Part shown: positions 1-6,563 of the stretch, piece by piece
How positions within the stretch are numbered: the first letter of the stretch is position 1
How the letters are laid out: each line of letters starts with the position of its first letter
IMG/VR virus record: IMGVR_UViG_3300026199_000007
Coordinates: 1-21,324 of that record
Length of the DNA stretch: 21,324 bases
DNA from: a virus
Direction: 5' to 3' (one strand)
Notes under the pieces: generated by a model
Database searches by the model: none
What the model saw: the letters and a program-made list of their open reading frames with translations, nothing else
What the model was told of the DNA's origin: nothing
Program-made: the position numbers and the translations under genes

Positions 1-214
1 CATTTAAATCACCATACTCAACACCACCACCAGGAATAACAGGAACAGATCTCAATCCAGTTGCTATTGGTGTGATTGGCATACTGATATCAGGAAAATT
101 TACTGCCTGACAAAAGAAATCCACACCATCAAATAATTCAAGTTTAAACTTGAATCCTGTAGGTGCTAAGAAATTTCTATTTTTTGGTTGTTCTTTATAC
201 CATTCAGCAGGCAT
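1..214 (-). CDS. Partial virion structural protein, possibly tail-tube/baseplate-tube-like (C-terminus outside window)
   Basis: This reading frame starts at ATG 214 and stays open to the window edge, giving 71 residues beginning MPAEWYKEQPKNRNFLAPTG. A GAGGA ribosome site about 7 bases upstream (221-225) supports the start. The visible pattern is an N-terminal beta strand (GFKFKLELF), an aromatic/cysteine motif (VDFFCQAVNFPDIS), then a strand pair ending in VPVIPGGG and VEYGD. A similar order appears in the gp19 tail tube of this phage (F-V-V-D-V, then LLCKSTALPAS, then VPFRGRTVKIAGDR and TFDTW). Proteins opening NFxxPxGFxF occur as virion structural proteins in marine T4-like phages. From this I infer a tube-fold protein, either a tail tube paralogue or a baseplate tube-initiator-like protein. 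It follows the 86-residue gene by 23 bases and is probably co-transcribed with it. The specific role is unproven because most of the protein lies outside the window. Confidence 0.6.
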   Translation of the reverse strand, partial: MPAEWYKEQPKNRNFLAPTGFKFKLELFDGVDFFCQAVNFPDISMPITPIATGLRSVPVIPGGGVEYGDLN

Positions 215-237
215 CTCAAATCCTCAACTAATTATGG

Positions 238-498
238 TCATGCTTCAACTGCATTATTGTCCTTATCATGTCGTTGATAGGCAGCAGGTGTTCGTGTACT
301 ATTGTCTGCTTTTCTTGCTTGATATGTACCAGGTGTTCTAGTGGTGTTATCTACCTTACGTGCCTGATAATCAGCGTTCCAATCTTTCCATGCCACAGTA
401 CTCCAACCCTCACTGTCTCCAGAATAAAGTGTTTTACTTACACTTCCTGGTTGAGGATCAGATTCTGTATTATTTGATTCGTGTCTTTTGTATGTCAT
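238..498 (-). CDS. Small repeat-bearing protein of unknown function downstream of gp23 terminator
   Basis: This 86-residue protein is not a family I recognise. Residues 1-43 are acidic and polar with aromatic spots (GWSTVAWKDWNADY). Residues 44-58 and 59-73 form a 15-residue tandem repeat (YQARKVDNTTRTPGT then YQARKADNSTRTPAA), and a third, degenerate copy begins YQRHDKDN. It has no signal peptide, membrane segment or obvious catalytic motif, and looks like a basic, flexible linker or tail. The gene lies between the gp23 terminator and the partial tube-like gene. A CTAAATA late-promoter box ends only about 6 bases before the ATG and no Shine-Dalgarno site is visible, so a transcript from that box would be almost leaderless. 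The coherent repeat and the position in the operon favour a real gene. Confidence 0.6.
   Translation of the reverse strand: MTYKRHESNNTESDPQPGSVSKTLYSGDSEGWSTVAWKDWNADYQARKVDNTTRTPGTYQARKADNSTRTPAAYQRHDKDNNAVEA
280..369 (-). repeat. 45-bp in-frame tandem repeat (two copies plus a degenerate third)
   Basis: Two adjacent 45-base units (325-369 and 280-324, read on the minus strand) encode the repeated 15-residue block that starts TyrGln-AlaArgLys and ends ArgThrPro plus two small residues. A shorter, diverged unit follows at about 241-279. The unit length is a whole number of codons, so copy number could change without a frameshift. Confidence 0.7.
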
Positions 499-503
499 AT
501 ATC

Positions 504-510
504 TATTTAG
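504..510 (-). promoter_or_regulatory. Candidate late promoter box CTAAATA
   Basis: On the minus strand this reads CTAAATA, one base off the 7-base core ATAAATA of the T4 late promoter. It sits directly downstream of the gp23 terminator and upstream of the 86-residue gene. With the spacing usual for T4 late promoters, transcription would start almost at that gene's ATG (498), leaving little or no leader. Confidence 0.45.
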
Positions 511-512
511 AC

Positions 513-540
513 AAAAAAAAGGACTCCGAAGAGTCCTTTT
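513..540 (-). terminator. Rho-independent terminator after gp23, UUCG tetraloop
   Basis: On the minus strand the sequence is AAAA, stem GGACTC, loop TTCG, stem GAGTCC, then eight T residues (520-513). The C(UUCG)G loop is an exceptionally stable RNA tetraloop and the stem is perfect. It begins about 24 bases after the gp23 stop, so it ends the capsid gene transcript. The flanking A and T runs make it almost symmetrical, so it could also act weakly on plus-strand transcripts, where the loop would be CGAA with a short T run. Confidence 0.93.
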
Positions 541-564
541 GGTAATGCGAATGTGAAACTTGTA

Positions 565-1989
565 TCACATCAAGTTAGTGACCTGAACACGACGATAGTA
601 CATGTTGGCATTGGCGGTAAGTGTCTCACCGTCAGGTGTACCATTGTATGCACCGTTAGTTGTAACGAATGGATTGGATACCATGCCGTAACGTGTTTTG
701 AAACCGATCTTAGGTTGGAATGTATTGGGGTCAATACTGCGAACCATCTGGAGGGGTACATATGGGCAGTAGAATAGTCCTGCGTCATATGGGGAAGTAC
801 CCTTATAACCGATAACATAGTAATGCTTGTCAGACAAGTTAGCAGCATATGGGTCAACGTAGACCTTAATGCGACCATTGATTGTACCAACAGCAAGATT
901 TCCAGTGTCATCAACATCACCGATGGAAGGACCACCAGCACCGTTAAGACCTGAAGAATAGTCGAGAACACCTGCCATAGCCAGAGCACTTGCAACGTCT
1001 GCAGAACAGATGAGGAAGTTACCCTTTCCACGACGAGTCTCTTGGGCAATAGCGTTAGCGTCACGCTCTACCTGATAAAGAAGACCCTTGAATTTCTCAA
1101 CAGACCACCGACCGTTGCTGTCAACGTCGAGATCGAAGATACCAGCGTTAGCAACGTTGTTCTGAGCACCCTTCTTAGCGACGGTATACACAGTACGAAC
1201 GACTTCACGGTTGATTTCAGCGAGAACTTCACTAGACAGAATGTTAGCGAGTTCTTGCTCAGCATCTAAACCATGAATTGCTTTCAAGTCTTGAGCGAGT
1301 TCAAGAGTGTACTCTGCCTTGAGAGCCCTGGACTTTGCAGTCACAGAAGTCTTCTCAATGCTGAAGGACATCTCACGGAACAAGGAATCAGCCTCACCCA
1401 TTTTTTCCAGTTTTTCCCTGGACATACCACGAGCAACTTCATAAGTTCCAGCAGTGCTGTCATTTAGAAGGGCGGGGTTGTTACCATCGGAAAGACCATT
1501 ACCAGAATCTGAAGTACCATCTCCTTCACGAACAGCATAAGAACCTGCTGTGTCTCCATCGTCACCAGCAGAGAATCCTGTATCTGGTTCGTTGAATAGT
1601 GCTTCTTCGCCAGTCTGTTTCTCGTAGCGAGAACGCATGGCAAAGATAAGTCCTGTAGGACCACTCATTGGTTGTACGCCACATACGTCATATGCCATAA
1701 GGTTAGGCATAGCACGACGAACGAGGCTAATTAGGACAGGATCGAAACCTGCCAAGCCAGCTGTATTGGAATTACCCAATGCAGAATTAGCGGGAGATAC
1801 AGTACCAGCGCCTAATGCGTTGACTGCTACCTCATTGAGCATTCCCCGTTCTTCACGGATGAAACGCTCTTGGTTTTCCAAGAGTACTGCGGTTACTGCT
1901 TTCTTGTAGCGATCTCCTTTAAGTTCAGGAGCTCCCTCATGATTGAGAACAGGTGCCCACTTCTCTTGGAGTTTTTCTGCGTTAAACAT
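565..1989 (-). CDS. 23: Major capsid protein gp23
   Basis: This 474-residue protein forms the hexameric shell of the T4-like head (T4 gp23 is 521 residues). The N-terminus matches the gp23 delta domain (KLQEKWAPVLNHEGAPEL, followed by LLENQE near residue 36). The core signature VRRAMPNLMAYDVCGVQPM lies at residues 90-108, followed by SGPTGLIFAMRSRY. In T4, gp21 protease removes about 65 N-terminal residues at an (I/L)-x-E site. A fitting site here is LNE at residues 51-53, which is my inference. The start at 1989 has only a weak TAGAG site 9 bases upstream. The gene follows gp22 by 38 bases and is closed by the UUCG terminator. No gp24 vertex paralogue follows, so gp23 may also form the vertices or another protein may do so. 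Confidence 0.97.
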   Translation of the reverse strand: MFNAEKLQEKWAPVLNHEGAPELKGDRYKKAVTAVLLENQERFIREERGMLNEVAVNALGAGTVSPANSALGNSNTAGLAGFDPVLISLVRRAMPNLMAYDVCGVQPMSGPTGLIFAMRSRYEKQTGEEALFNEPDTGFSAGDDGDTAGSYAVREGDGTSDSGNGLSDGNNPALLNDSTAGTYEVARGMSREKLEKMGEADSLFREMSFSIEKTSVTAKSRALKAEYTLELAQDLKAIHGLDAEQELANILSSEVLAEINREVVRTVYTVAKKGAQNNVANAGIFDLDVDSNGRWSVEKFKGLLYQVERDANAIAQETRRGKGNFLICSADVASALAMAGVLDYSSGLNGAGGPSIGDVDDTGNLAVGTINGRIKVYVDPYAANLSDKHYYVIGYKGTSPYDAGLFYCPYVPLQMVRSIDPNTFQPKIGFKTRYGMVSNPFVTTNGAYNGTPDGETLTANANMYYRRVQVTNLM

Positions 1990-2017
1990 TTTTTTAAACT
2001 CTAAAGAAAGTGTGTTA

Positions 2018-2030
2018 TATTATTATATTA
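2018..2030 (-). promoter_or_regulatory. Weak AT-rich late-promoter-like stretch before gp23
   Basis: The minus strand here reads TAATATAATAATA, overlapping the gp22 stop codon. It contains TATAATAATA, which only loosely resembles the late box. gp23 must be expressed heavily, so a promoter is expected in this 38-base gap, but the match is not exact. Confidence 0.25.
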
Positions 2031-3206
2031 CTGCCAGCGTTCGATGGCCTGCATGTAAGATGCCATTGCTGGACCTACATCGCCTTGACCTTCTACTGGT
2101 GTCTCGTCAGTTGCTTCTACTGCTTTAACAGCAGGTGCATCTGGGAAGTATGACTCACGAAGAGTCTTGACTGCCTCAGCGAATTTCTCCTCTGATTCAA
2201 ATCCTACCCCCTCTGCTAGTTTAGCAAGTTTGTCTTTCTGTGTATCTGCTAGTCCTTCTGAAATTGTATTCAGAACAACTGTACGTGCAGATTCATCAAG
2301 ACGATTATTAAGTCCCACATTGCGCTCAATCTGTTCATTAAGGCGCTCTTCCATTTTACGAAGATCTTCTGTCAAACCCTCGACGACTTCAATTTTATCG
2401 TCGGGGATATTAATATAATGCTCGTTAAAGAGATTCTTAAGACCGGCAATAAAATCTTCTGTGATTTCATTGCGAATACCACGGTCAATAGCAATCTGGT
2501 TCTCTTCTAACCAGGTCTGAACGGCATACTTACATGTACCGTTTACTTCTTCTGCAAGCTCAGCCTTAATTTCCACTGACTTAGCTTCCAGTTGTATTTT
2601 GAACTGCTCTTCAAGTTTAGTCCACTCTTCATTGAGTTTAGACTTAACAGCAGCCTCAAAAATTGTTGTTGCTTTTTCTTTGAACTCCTCAGAGAGTTCA
2701 GTTCCTTCTGTCAATGCTGCAACATCAGCAGACATATCAACTTCCTCAAAGGAAGGCTTGATCGGATAAGTTACAGTAGGACCAGTAGATGTTCCATGTG
2801 TAATGTCAGCGCCAAACTTAGGATTAGAACCGGCAGGCTCATCTTTACCAGTACCTCGCTGTTGGGGATCACCAGCGACTTGTGATACAGGTGCAGATGC
2901 TTTAGCACCGGGATTATCTTCACCAGACTCATTACCATCAGGACGAGGACCACCGTTATCAGTAATCGATTGACCCGCTTGGGCAACATCGGTACTCAGG
3001 TCAGCAGCATGACCAGTGCGCCCTTCGGCACTACCGCCATTTTGATTCACAGCACCTGAGGTTTGGCTGTTGGCGTGATAAGAACCACCACCAGGAATAA
3101 CAGCAGCAGCAACGGATCCCATGGGATCTTGACCAAGAGTTTCGGCAAGTTCCTTATGTGATTCAGTTACAAACTCCTCAAACTTTTCGTTTAGCATATC
3201 TGACAT
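2028..3206 (-). CDS. 22: Prohead scaffold (assembly core) protein gp22
   Basis: This 392-residue protein is the internal scaffold around which gp23 assembles and is later degraded by gp21. Residues 1-25 are helical and acidic. Residues about 31-150 are a Gly/Asn/Pro/Ser-rich, low-complexity stretch. Residues about 158-355 are strongly helical and Glu/Lys-rich with likely coiled coils, for example KMEERLNEQIERN. The C-terminus ends MASYMQAIERWQ, the kind of short amphipathic tail seen in marine gp22 homologues. T4 gp22 is only 269 residues; most of the excess is the low-complexity stretch. The location between gp21 and gp23 fixes the assignment. An AAGGGGA ribosome site lies about 6 bases before the ATG and an exact TATAAATA box lies about 42 bases upstream. 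Many (I/L)-x-E tripeptides could serve as gp21 cleavage sites. Confidence 0.92.
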   Translation of the reverse strand: MSDMLNEKFEEFVTESHKELAETLGQDPMGSVAAAVIPGGGSYHANSQTSGAVNQNGGSAEGRTGHAADLSTDVAQAGQSITDNGGPRPDGNESGEDNPGAKASAPVSQVAGDPQQRGTGKDEPAGSNPKFGADITHGTSTGPTVTYPIKPSFEEVDMSADVAALTEGTELSEEFKEKATTIFEAAVKSKLNEEWTKLEEQFKIQLEAKSVEIKAELAEEVNGTCKYAVQTWLEENQIAIDRGIRNEITEDFIAGLKNLFNEHYINIPDDKIEVVEGLTEDLRKMEERLNEQIERNVGLNNRLDESARTVVLNTISEGLADTQKDKLAKLAEGVGFESEEKFAEAVKTLRESYFPDAPAVKAVEATDETPVEGQGDVGPAMASYMQAIERWQ

Positions 3207-3247
3207 TTGAGTTTCCCCTTAAAATTATTCTGATAATTATCTGTTTT

Positions 3248-3255
3248 TATTTATA
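3248..3255 (-). promoter_or_regulatory. Late promoter box TATAAATA before gp22
   Basis: An exact minus-strand copy of the T4 late promoter box, in the 51-base gap between gp21 and gp22 and about 42 bases before the gp22 ATG. That spacing leaves a leader of about 35 bases with a good ribosome site. In T4 such boxes are read by RNA polymerase carrying gp55 and gp33; here that is inferred from the sequence match alone. Confidence 0.75.
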
Positions 3256-3257
3256 AA

Positions 3258-3902
3258 TCATAGAGTTGTTAGGAAGTGTTTAAAGACCTGTAAGGTCTTA
3301 CCTTCCAATTCACTCTTTGATGATTGACTGATAGCCTGATGATATTTAGCAACAGTAGTTTCTTTTAAAATACCATTGTTCCATACCCACTCTTTACCTT
3401 CCATGATTCCATTAACAAATGCATCTGGAGCAGAAGGATCTGCAACTATATCTGCAGCAGTGGCAAGCATAAAGTCATCCATGACATAGGCAACACCCTC
3501 TTGCTTATCAAGAGTACCCATGCCTCTAGAAGAAACACCAAGTTTCACTCCTTCACCCAAAAGTGATTTAGCAATCTTGCCATTAGGAGTATCAAGGATA
3601 TGTGCTTTACCGATAAAATTATTACCTTCTGCTTTTAAACTTACGATCCTGTGAGACACACGATCAAGGTTTACAGTAGGTCCATCGGGATGACCCAATT
3701 CACCCAGAGCACGACCTGGTTTGATATATTCTTCATTATAACGTTTCACTTCATTATCAAGAACTTTAAATGGGTATACCCTTCCGTTGCGGTTCTTCAC
3801 TTCAGACTGAAGAAAGACACCCTCAATATAGAGTTTCTTTTCCCCATCTTTTTCTTCAGTGATTAACTCAACTGATTCGATGTTCTCGGTAATAAGTTTC
3901 AT
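3258..3902 (-). CDS. 21: Prohead maturation protease gp21
   Basis: This 214-residue serine protease (T4 gp21: 212) cleaves the scaffold and capsid proteins after (I/L)-x-E during head maturation. The family motifs are visible. The catalytic His is probably His71 in LGELGHPDG, and the catalytic Ser is Ser124 or Ser125 in LGVSSRGMG. The N-terminal VFLQSEVKNRNGRVYP block is also typical. Its ATG overlaps the stop codon of the gp67-like gene (ATGA), implying translational coupling. The protease lies inside the prohead with the scaffold, and its own C-terminal region (about 180-214) is probably removed when it activates itself, by analogy with T4. Confidence 0.96.
   Translation of the reverse strand: MKLITENIESVELITEEKDGEKKLYIEGVFLQSEVKNRNGRVYPFKVLDNEVKRYNEEYIKPGRALGELGHPDGPTVNLDRVSHRIVSLKAEGNNFIGKAHILDTPNGKIAKSLLGEGVKLGVSSRGMGTLDKQEGVAYVMDDFMLATAADIVADPSAPDAFVNGIMEGKEWVWNNGILKETTVAKYHQAISQSSKSELEGKTLQVFKHFLTTL
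3272..3306 (-). other. Nested hairpin at the 3' end of gp21
   Basis: Two nested inverted repeats are present: an outer GGAAG/CTTCC pair (3272-3276 with 3302-3306) and an inner AAGACC/GGTCTT pair (3283-3288 with 3294-3299) around a 5-base loop. No T run follows on either strand, so this is not a standard terminator. It lies just before the gp22 late promoter and could slow polymerase or stabilise a transcript end, or be chance. Confidence 0.35.
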
Positions 3903-4096
3903 TCTTCGTTGGGTTGTTGTTGTGCTGTAGGTTCATCAAAGTATGATGAAGATACAGTCTGTTTATATGTATCAATGACATCTGATGCTCTCGCAAAAAG
4001 AAAATCATTTATCTTGTCCATAGCTTCTGACCTTTTCTTGTCAGCAAGCAGATCAACAATATCAACCAATTCAGAATCTAATGGTGTTGTATCCAT
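3899..4096 (-). CDS. 67: Prohead core protein, gp67-like
   Basis: This 65-residue protein sits between portal gp20 and protease gp21, the position of prohead core gene 67 in T4-like phages (T4 gp67: 80 residues). Residues about 8-48 form amphipathic helices (LVDIVDLLADKKRSEAMDKI, then NDFLFARASDVIDTYKQTV), followed by a polar tail with SYFDEP and QQQPNEE. The helix pattern with a conserved lysine cluster and an acidic tail resembles gp67, but the T4 poly-acidic tail is much shorter here. It overlaps gp21 by ATGA. A CTAAATA box lies about 23 bases before its ATG, inside the end of gp20. No strong ribosome site is visible. No separate gene 68 is present. Confidence 0.75.
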   Translation of the reverse strand: MDTTPLDSELVDIVDLLADKKRSEAMDKINDFLFARASDVIDTYKQTVSSSYFDEPTAQQQPNEE

Positions 4097-4117
4097 AATA
4101 TTTACAAGTTATAAGAA

Positions 4118-5830
4118 TTATTTAGTAGATGAAGTTGCTTTAGAATTTGACGTTGCCTTAATTTTCTGCATTTCCTTCTTATGAGCATCATCAGACTGCG
4201 CTTGACCACGTGCTGCTTGATCATCTTGCTGTTGTGCTTGAATCTCCGGAGCAAAGGCATCATTCTGACGATCCATCATATCAAAACTAGTAACATCAGC
4301 AGGGTTAAGTGCTACACCAGTATCAATATCAAACTTCATTTGCTTGTCCATTTCCTTGTACTCTTTGTCGTTCTGTTGTAGAACATGACGACGCAAATAC
4401 TCTGTGGAGAAGTACTTACCAACAAATGGATCCATCTGTGTTACAAGATTAATTCTTGCCATCAGCAACTCTTGTTCCTTTAATTCATTAAAGTGATTAT
4501 CAAAGAGGAAGTCATATTGAATATGCTCCTCCATATCATCCCAGTCTTCTGGAGCAATGATACCTTTAAGAATCAATTGAGTTTTTAGAATATCCTGGAA
4601 TAGTGCAGAAAATCTCTTGCGGAGTCTGCCAATAAACTTGGTGAACTTAAGTTCATCTCGCAGTATTTCAGTAGTCTTGCCAAGATTAAAAGCTTTATTG
4701 TCATCTGTGAGTCTTGAAGGAGGAAGGTTAAGGGAGTTGTATAATTTTTTCCTAAAATACTCAACGTCTTTAAGTTCTCCAAGGTTCTGTCCTCCTGGTA
4801 GTGTTGAAATTTCTGTTCCTCTACCACCTTCTCTACGTGGCAACCAGAAATCCTCAAGCATACTCATATGCTTTTTATCATCTCTGATCTCACCAGTGTT
4901 AGCATCGTAAACTAACTTGTTACGATAACGAGCCATCACATCACGTAGATATTGTTCTGCTTTTACCTTTGGTAAATTACCAACATCGATGTAAAAGATC
5001 CTACGTTCAGGTGCCCTTGAAAGCCTGTATATAACTAAGGCGTCCTCAATCATTCGCAATTGGTTCAATGACTTAATCGACTTATGCATGAAGCTTAAGG
5101 TATACTTCTTATTCAGATCTGTTACACCTGAATTTGCAGTAGCAATTGAATCATATGCAATCTTAATTCCTTCTGCTGTTGAAAAATCAGAAGAAGAATT
5201 TTGAGGCATACTCATAGAACCAGAGAATCCTCGTGGTTTATAAATGTAATACTCTACGTAATTACCCCAATCATATTCTAAAGCAGTACCACGAACTAAC
5301 TGCGGGTTAGATGTCTGAGAAGGATCTTTTATTTTTTGTCTTACTTTACGAATCTTGAGTGGATCAATATACCTTAACTCAAGAATACCCAATTTGGGGT
5401 TGTCTAAATCTATAACTTTATGATAATAAGTTCTTCCATCTACATACCAGCTTCTAATTATCTGGTGTGCGCCCTTATCAAAATTCAAAAGTTTTTTGAT
5501 ATGATCAAATTCATTACGAATTTTAGTTTTAATACCTGCACTAATGTTTAAATTTGATAGTTCTATTTCAACAGGACTATCATTGGCATCACTAACGACA
5601 AATTCATTAACAATTTCATCAATTGCTGTATCCACTTCTGGGTGAAGTGACATATCTCTGTATCTTTTAATGAGTTCATACTCATTTTGAGATACACCTT
5701 CAACGTCAACATAAGTACCAAAATAGCCACCTGCTACGGTGGCTACACTATCATCACTATTTGGGGGAATTGGAGATTGTCCTTTTGGTTCCCCCTGTTT
5801 ATTAATTAGAAAACCAAACAGTTGACTCAT
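4118..5830 (-). CDS. 20: Portal vertex protein gp20
   Basis: This 570-residue protein (T4 gp20: 524) forms the 12-subunit ring at one head vertex through which DNA enters and leaves, and it nucleates prohead assembly. Recognisable blocks include the N-terminal helix pair (ELIKRYRDMSLHPEVDTAID then EIVNEF), the motif RSWYVDGRTYYHKVID, the following LGILELRYIDPLKIRKVR, and the stem and clip region RAPERRIFYIDVGNLPK. The C-terminal 70 residues are Gln/Asp/Lys-rich and probably disordered. An exact TATAAATA box lies about 27 bases before the ATG, but the intervening leader has no clear Shine-Dalgarno site. Its last codons (TCT ACT AAA TAA) contain the candidate late promoter of the next gene. gp20 has long served as a marker gene for marine myoviruses. 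Confidence 0.97.
   Translation of the reverse strand: MSQLFGFLINKQGEPKGQSPIPPNSDDSVATVAGGYFGTYVDVEGVSQNEYELIKRYRDMSLHPEVDTAIDEIVNEFVVSDANDSPVEIELSNLNISAGIKTKIRNEFDHIKKLLNFDKGAHQIIRSWYVDGRTYYHKVIDLDNPKLGILELRYIDPLKIRKVRQKIKDPSQTSNPQLVRGTALEYDWGNYVEYYIYKPRGFSGSMSMPQNSSSDFSTAEGIKIAYDSIATANSGVTDLNKKYTLSFMHKSIKSLNQLRMIEDALVIYRLSRAPERRIFYIDVGNLPKVKAEQYLRDVMARYRNKLVYDANTGEIRDDKKHMSMLEDFWLPRREGGRGTEISTLPGGQNLGELKDVEYFRKKLYNSLNLPPSRLTDDNKAFNLGKTTEILRDELKFTKFIGRLRKRFSALFQDILKTQLILKGIIAPEDWDDMEEHIQYDFLFDNHFNELKEQELLMARINLVTQMDPFVGKYFSTEYLRRHVLQQNDKEYKEMDKQMKFDIDTGVALNPADVTSFDMMDRQNDAFAPEIQAQQQDDQAARGQAQSDDAHKKEMQKIKATSNSKATSSTK
4119..4125 (-). promoter_or_regulatory. Candidate late promoter box CTAAATA inside the gp20 stop region
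   Basis: The minus-strand CTAAATA overlaps the last sense codon and stop codon of gp20. It is placed 23 bases before the gp67-like ATG, which would give a leader of about 16 bases. The first base differs from ATAAATA, as in the box at 504-510. Confidence 0.45.
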
Positions 5831-5856
5831 AACAGTATGCTATCTATTGCTAGTAC

Positions 5857-5864
5857 TATTTATA
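5857..5864 (-). promoter_or_regulatory. Late promoter box TATAAATA before gp20
   Basis: An exact minus-strand T4-type late box in the 42-base gap between gp19 and gp20, 27 bases before the gp20 ATG. It would give gp20 and the downstream head genes their own late transcript. Confidence 0.75.
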
Positions 5865-5872
5865 TTGGATAT

Positions 5873-6523
5873 CTACTCCTGTATACCACTGCCAAATGTT
5901 GGTCCATCAGTTACCGCCGAAGCAAGTCCTTGACCACCAACAGTTGGAGTAGAAGGAGATAACCAGTAGCTGTACTGGAATTCAACACTGAATTCTTCAA
6001 TCTGATCATTGCTGTCATAAGCAAGATCAATCTGGGAAACATTAGTTGGGAAAGAATGAAGAAGATCATACTGACGTAAAACAGTTCCACTATCAGTGCC
6101 ATCCTTACGCATCTGCTTCACAGAAACAGTTGCCATATAACCTTTATCAGCAGCACTAGTGCCGGATGATGGTTTGTAAAGAGGAGCAGTATTTGATTTG
6201 TGTGTATTCATTTTCTCCAACCATTCTTCAAAGAAGGAACGAATTAACATATCCTTATCATTGAAGAAGGTAGCAGTCCATGTATCGAAGGTACGATCAC
6301 CTGCAATCTTAACTGTTCTTCCCCTAAAAGGAACTTCAATCACACCTAAATTTGATGCCGGAAGTGCAGTAGACTTACAAAGCAAGTTTACTATATTCTT
6401 ATTTTCCTGACTTGTTAATGAAAGTGCTTCTGGAAAATTGACATCAACCACAAACATATTAGGCTTAACGCCTTCTTGGATGTGTGTTAGAAAAGTGTCA
6501 ATTCTTGTAAGTGAGTCTGTCAT
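5873..6523 (-). CDS. 19: Tail tube protein gp19
   Basis: This 216-residue protein (T4 gp19: 163) stacks as hexameric rings to form the inner tail tube through which DNA passes. Characteristic blocks are FVVDVNFPEAL near residue 25, LCKSTALPASNLGVIEVPF (about 49-67), GRTVKIAGDRTFDTWTATFF, and the C-terminal strand EEFSVEFQYSYWL. The extra length over T4 comes partly from the polar loop around residues 108-130 (NTHKSNTAPLYKPSSGTSAA) and a Gly/Thr-rich tail. The gene follows the sheath gene by 40 bases and has a strong AGGAGA site just before the ATG. No exact late box is present in that gap, so it is probably read through from gp18. Confidence 0.93.
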   Translation of the reverse strand: MTDSLTRIDTFLTHIQEGVKPNMFVVDVNFPEALSLTSQENKNIVNLLCKSTALPASNLGVIEVPFRGRTVKIAGDRTFDTWTATFFNDKDMLIRSFFEEWLEKMNTHKSNTAPLYKPSSGTSAADKGYMATVSVKQMRKDGTDSGTVLRQYDLLHSFPTNVSQIDLAYDSNDQIEEFSVEFQYSYWLSPSTPTVGGQGLASAVTDGPTFGSGIQE

Positions 6524-6563
6524 GATTTCTCCTAATTAATTTCCTGGATTATTGTGTATATTT

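Noticed and set aside
280-369. CRISPR-like or recombination repeat
   Set aside because: Only two to three adjacent 45-bp units without spacers, in frame within a gene; it is a protein repeat.
553-1909. Plus-strand and alternative-frame open frames within gp23
   Set aside because: They overlap a well-supported capsid gene, lack ribosome sites and look like random translations.
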